Source: Saccopteryx bilineata (taxonomy: Eukaryota; Chordata; Mammalia; Chiroptera; Emballonuridae). From it: a stretch of DNA of 64,000 bases. Where the stretch lies: NCBI RefSeq assembly GCF_036850765.1, contig NC_089493.1:14013632-14077631 (forward strand). The letters are read 5' to 3'. A program made the translations under genes and the position numbers. This document shows positions 63,170-64,000 of the stretch, one piece after another. The notes under the pieces are model-generated. The model made no database searches. It was not told the DNA's origin and saw only the letters and a list, made by a program, of their open reading frames with translations. Every line of letters starts with the position of its first letter. Positions within the stretch are counted from its first letter, which is position 1.

Positions 63170-64000
63170 GAAGACCCTCAACCAAGCTAGAGCTTCAACC
63201 AGGTGTTAATTAATCAGTCAACTAATTAAATAAGGCTTTGGTCATTCAACACGTTTACTTGGTGCTTCCTCTGGTCAGGTTTAGGTTGGTGCTGGGCAGT
63301 GGGGGTACTAATAGGGCTCACGATAAAATAGTGTTTAACCTTGGAGAGCTCAAAGTCCATTGCCGAGAGAGACAGAGTAGGAAACAAACAATTAGGTACA
63401 AATAGTAAAGAGTTCCTGAGAAGAAACAAAAATGGGTGCTATTGTCAATAATCCTGAAAGAAACAATCTTGCAAACTCATTAGGTAAAGAGATCATTTGA
63501 CCACCAACAATTGGCAGTCAATACTGTGTGTGTGTGTATATATAATATATATTTATATATGGACAGATGAAAAGGCGAAAGGTTATACAATACATTTGTA
63601 TTGCTTTTATAGCAAAAATTATTTTAAGAAGGAAAATCATGAGGCAAAAACTCAGTAACTCTTAGATTTCTCTTGGCCTTTATCTACTGAATGACTCCTC
63701 TGCAAACCCTCTATTTTCTAGATTATAATAGGGAACAAGCTCATGCTGATAGGAAGGGTAGACCAGTTGGCTGACCTCACTCATAACGCAGACTCTTCAT
63801 GACTTGGCTCTGGTGGTGGTTTGACCAGATGTCCCAGATTATACATAAACTAAAGATGTCATTTTTAATTTGAAGGGATATTTTAAATGCCATTTTATCT
63901 TCTTCCAATGAGGAAGAAAATGATCTCACGTGAATGGAACACTGTCGCTGCAGAAGGCCCTGAGCTTGTAGGCGGGGAACGTGCAGCCAGAAGGAGAGAG
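63170..64000. other. unique AT-rich DNA
   Basis: It contains a (TG)n(TA)n run at 63523-63560. No exon or transposable element is recognised up to the end of the window. Confidence 0.4.

Overview
This window looks like mammalian nuclear DNA, most probably from a bat. I found no intact protein-coding gene, no bona fide tRNA or rRNA gene, no CRISPR array and no prokaryotic feature. The bat call rests on many tRNA-derived SINEs. One class is Ves-like (A box, B box, CT-rich tail). A second is a long SINE of roughly 330-400 bp that starts GGCCCTGGCCRGTTGGCTC and ends in a GAAAAAT/A-rich tail. A third is a short SINE that starts CCTGACCTGTGGTGGCGCAG. Young-looking small hAT and mariner-type elements and L1 3' ends accompany them. 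The two non-Ves classes suggest a non-vespertilionid bat (horseshoe-bat-like or emballonurid-like), but I could not test that assignment.

Layout. Positions 1-4900 are mixed unique DNA with old L1, L2 and MIR pieces and two SINEs. Positions 5030-11950 are the most repeat-poor stretch; they contain a CpG island near 7.3-7.66 kb that could be a promoter with a non-coding first exon. Positions 12-25 kb alternate unique DNA with SINEs and decayed L1. At 25.4-26.05 kb a SINE sits exactly in the terminal repeat of a hAT element. Positions 27.05-30.9 kb are an old, decayed L1 (ORF1 through early reverse transcriptase) that was later hit by a SINE, a hAT MITE and another SINE. Positions 32.4-33.65 kb are an L2-like repeat split by an L1 3' end. 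Positions 34.6-35.3 kb hold a TTTC microsatellite and two back-to-back SINEs. Positions 36-46 kb are mostly unique, with SINEs at 40.6 and 43.7-44.3 kb. Positions 45.76-46.2 kb resemble a conserved enhancer. Positions 46.4-47.44 kb are CpG-rich, partly over an ancient MaLR LTR. Positions 47.8-48.76 kb are a 5'-truncated L1 whose ORF2 C-terminus is still open for 199 codons. Positions 53.68-54.61 kb carry a near-perfect 324-bp inverted duplication. The remainder is unique DNA with scattered L1, SINE and hAT copies.

There is no gene system to reconstruct. The main biology visible is transposon layering, structural DNA (inverted repeat, hairpins, palindromes) and possible regulation: a CpG island, enhancer-like AT-rich blocks, and CTCF-like motifs both in unique DNA and repeatedly inside the long SINE. 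The strongest unexplained object is the 324-bp inverted repeat. I see no evidence of a previously undescribed protein-coding system here. Family names for repeats were assigned from memory of consensus sequences, without a database search.
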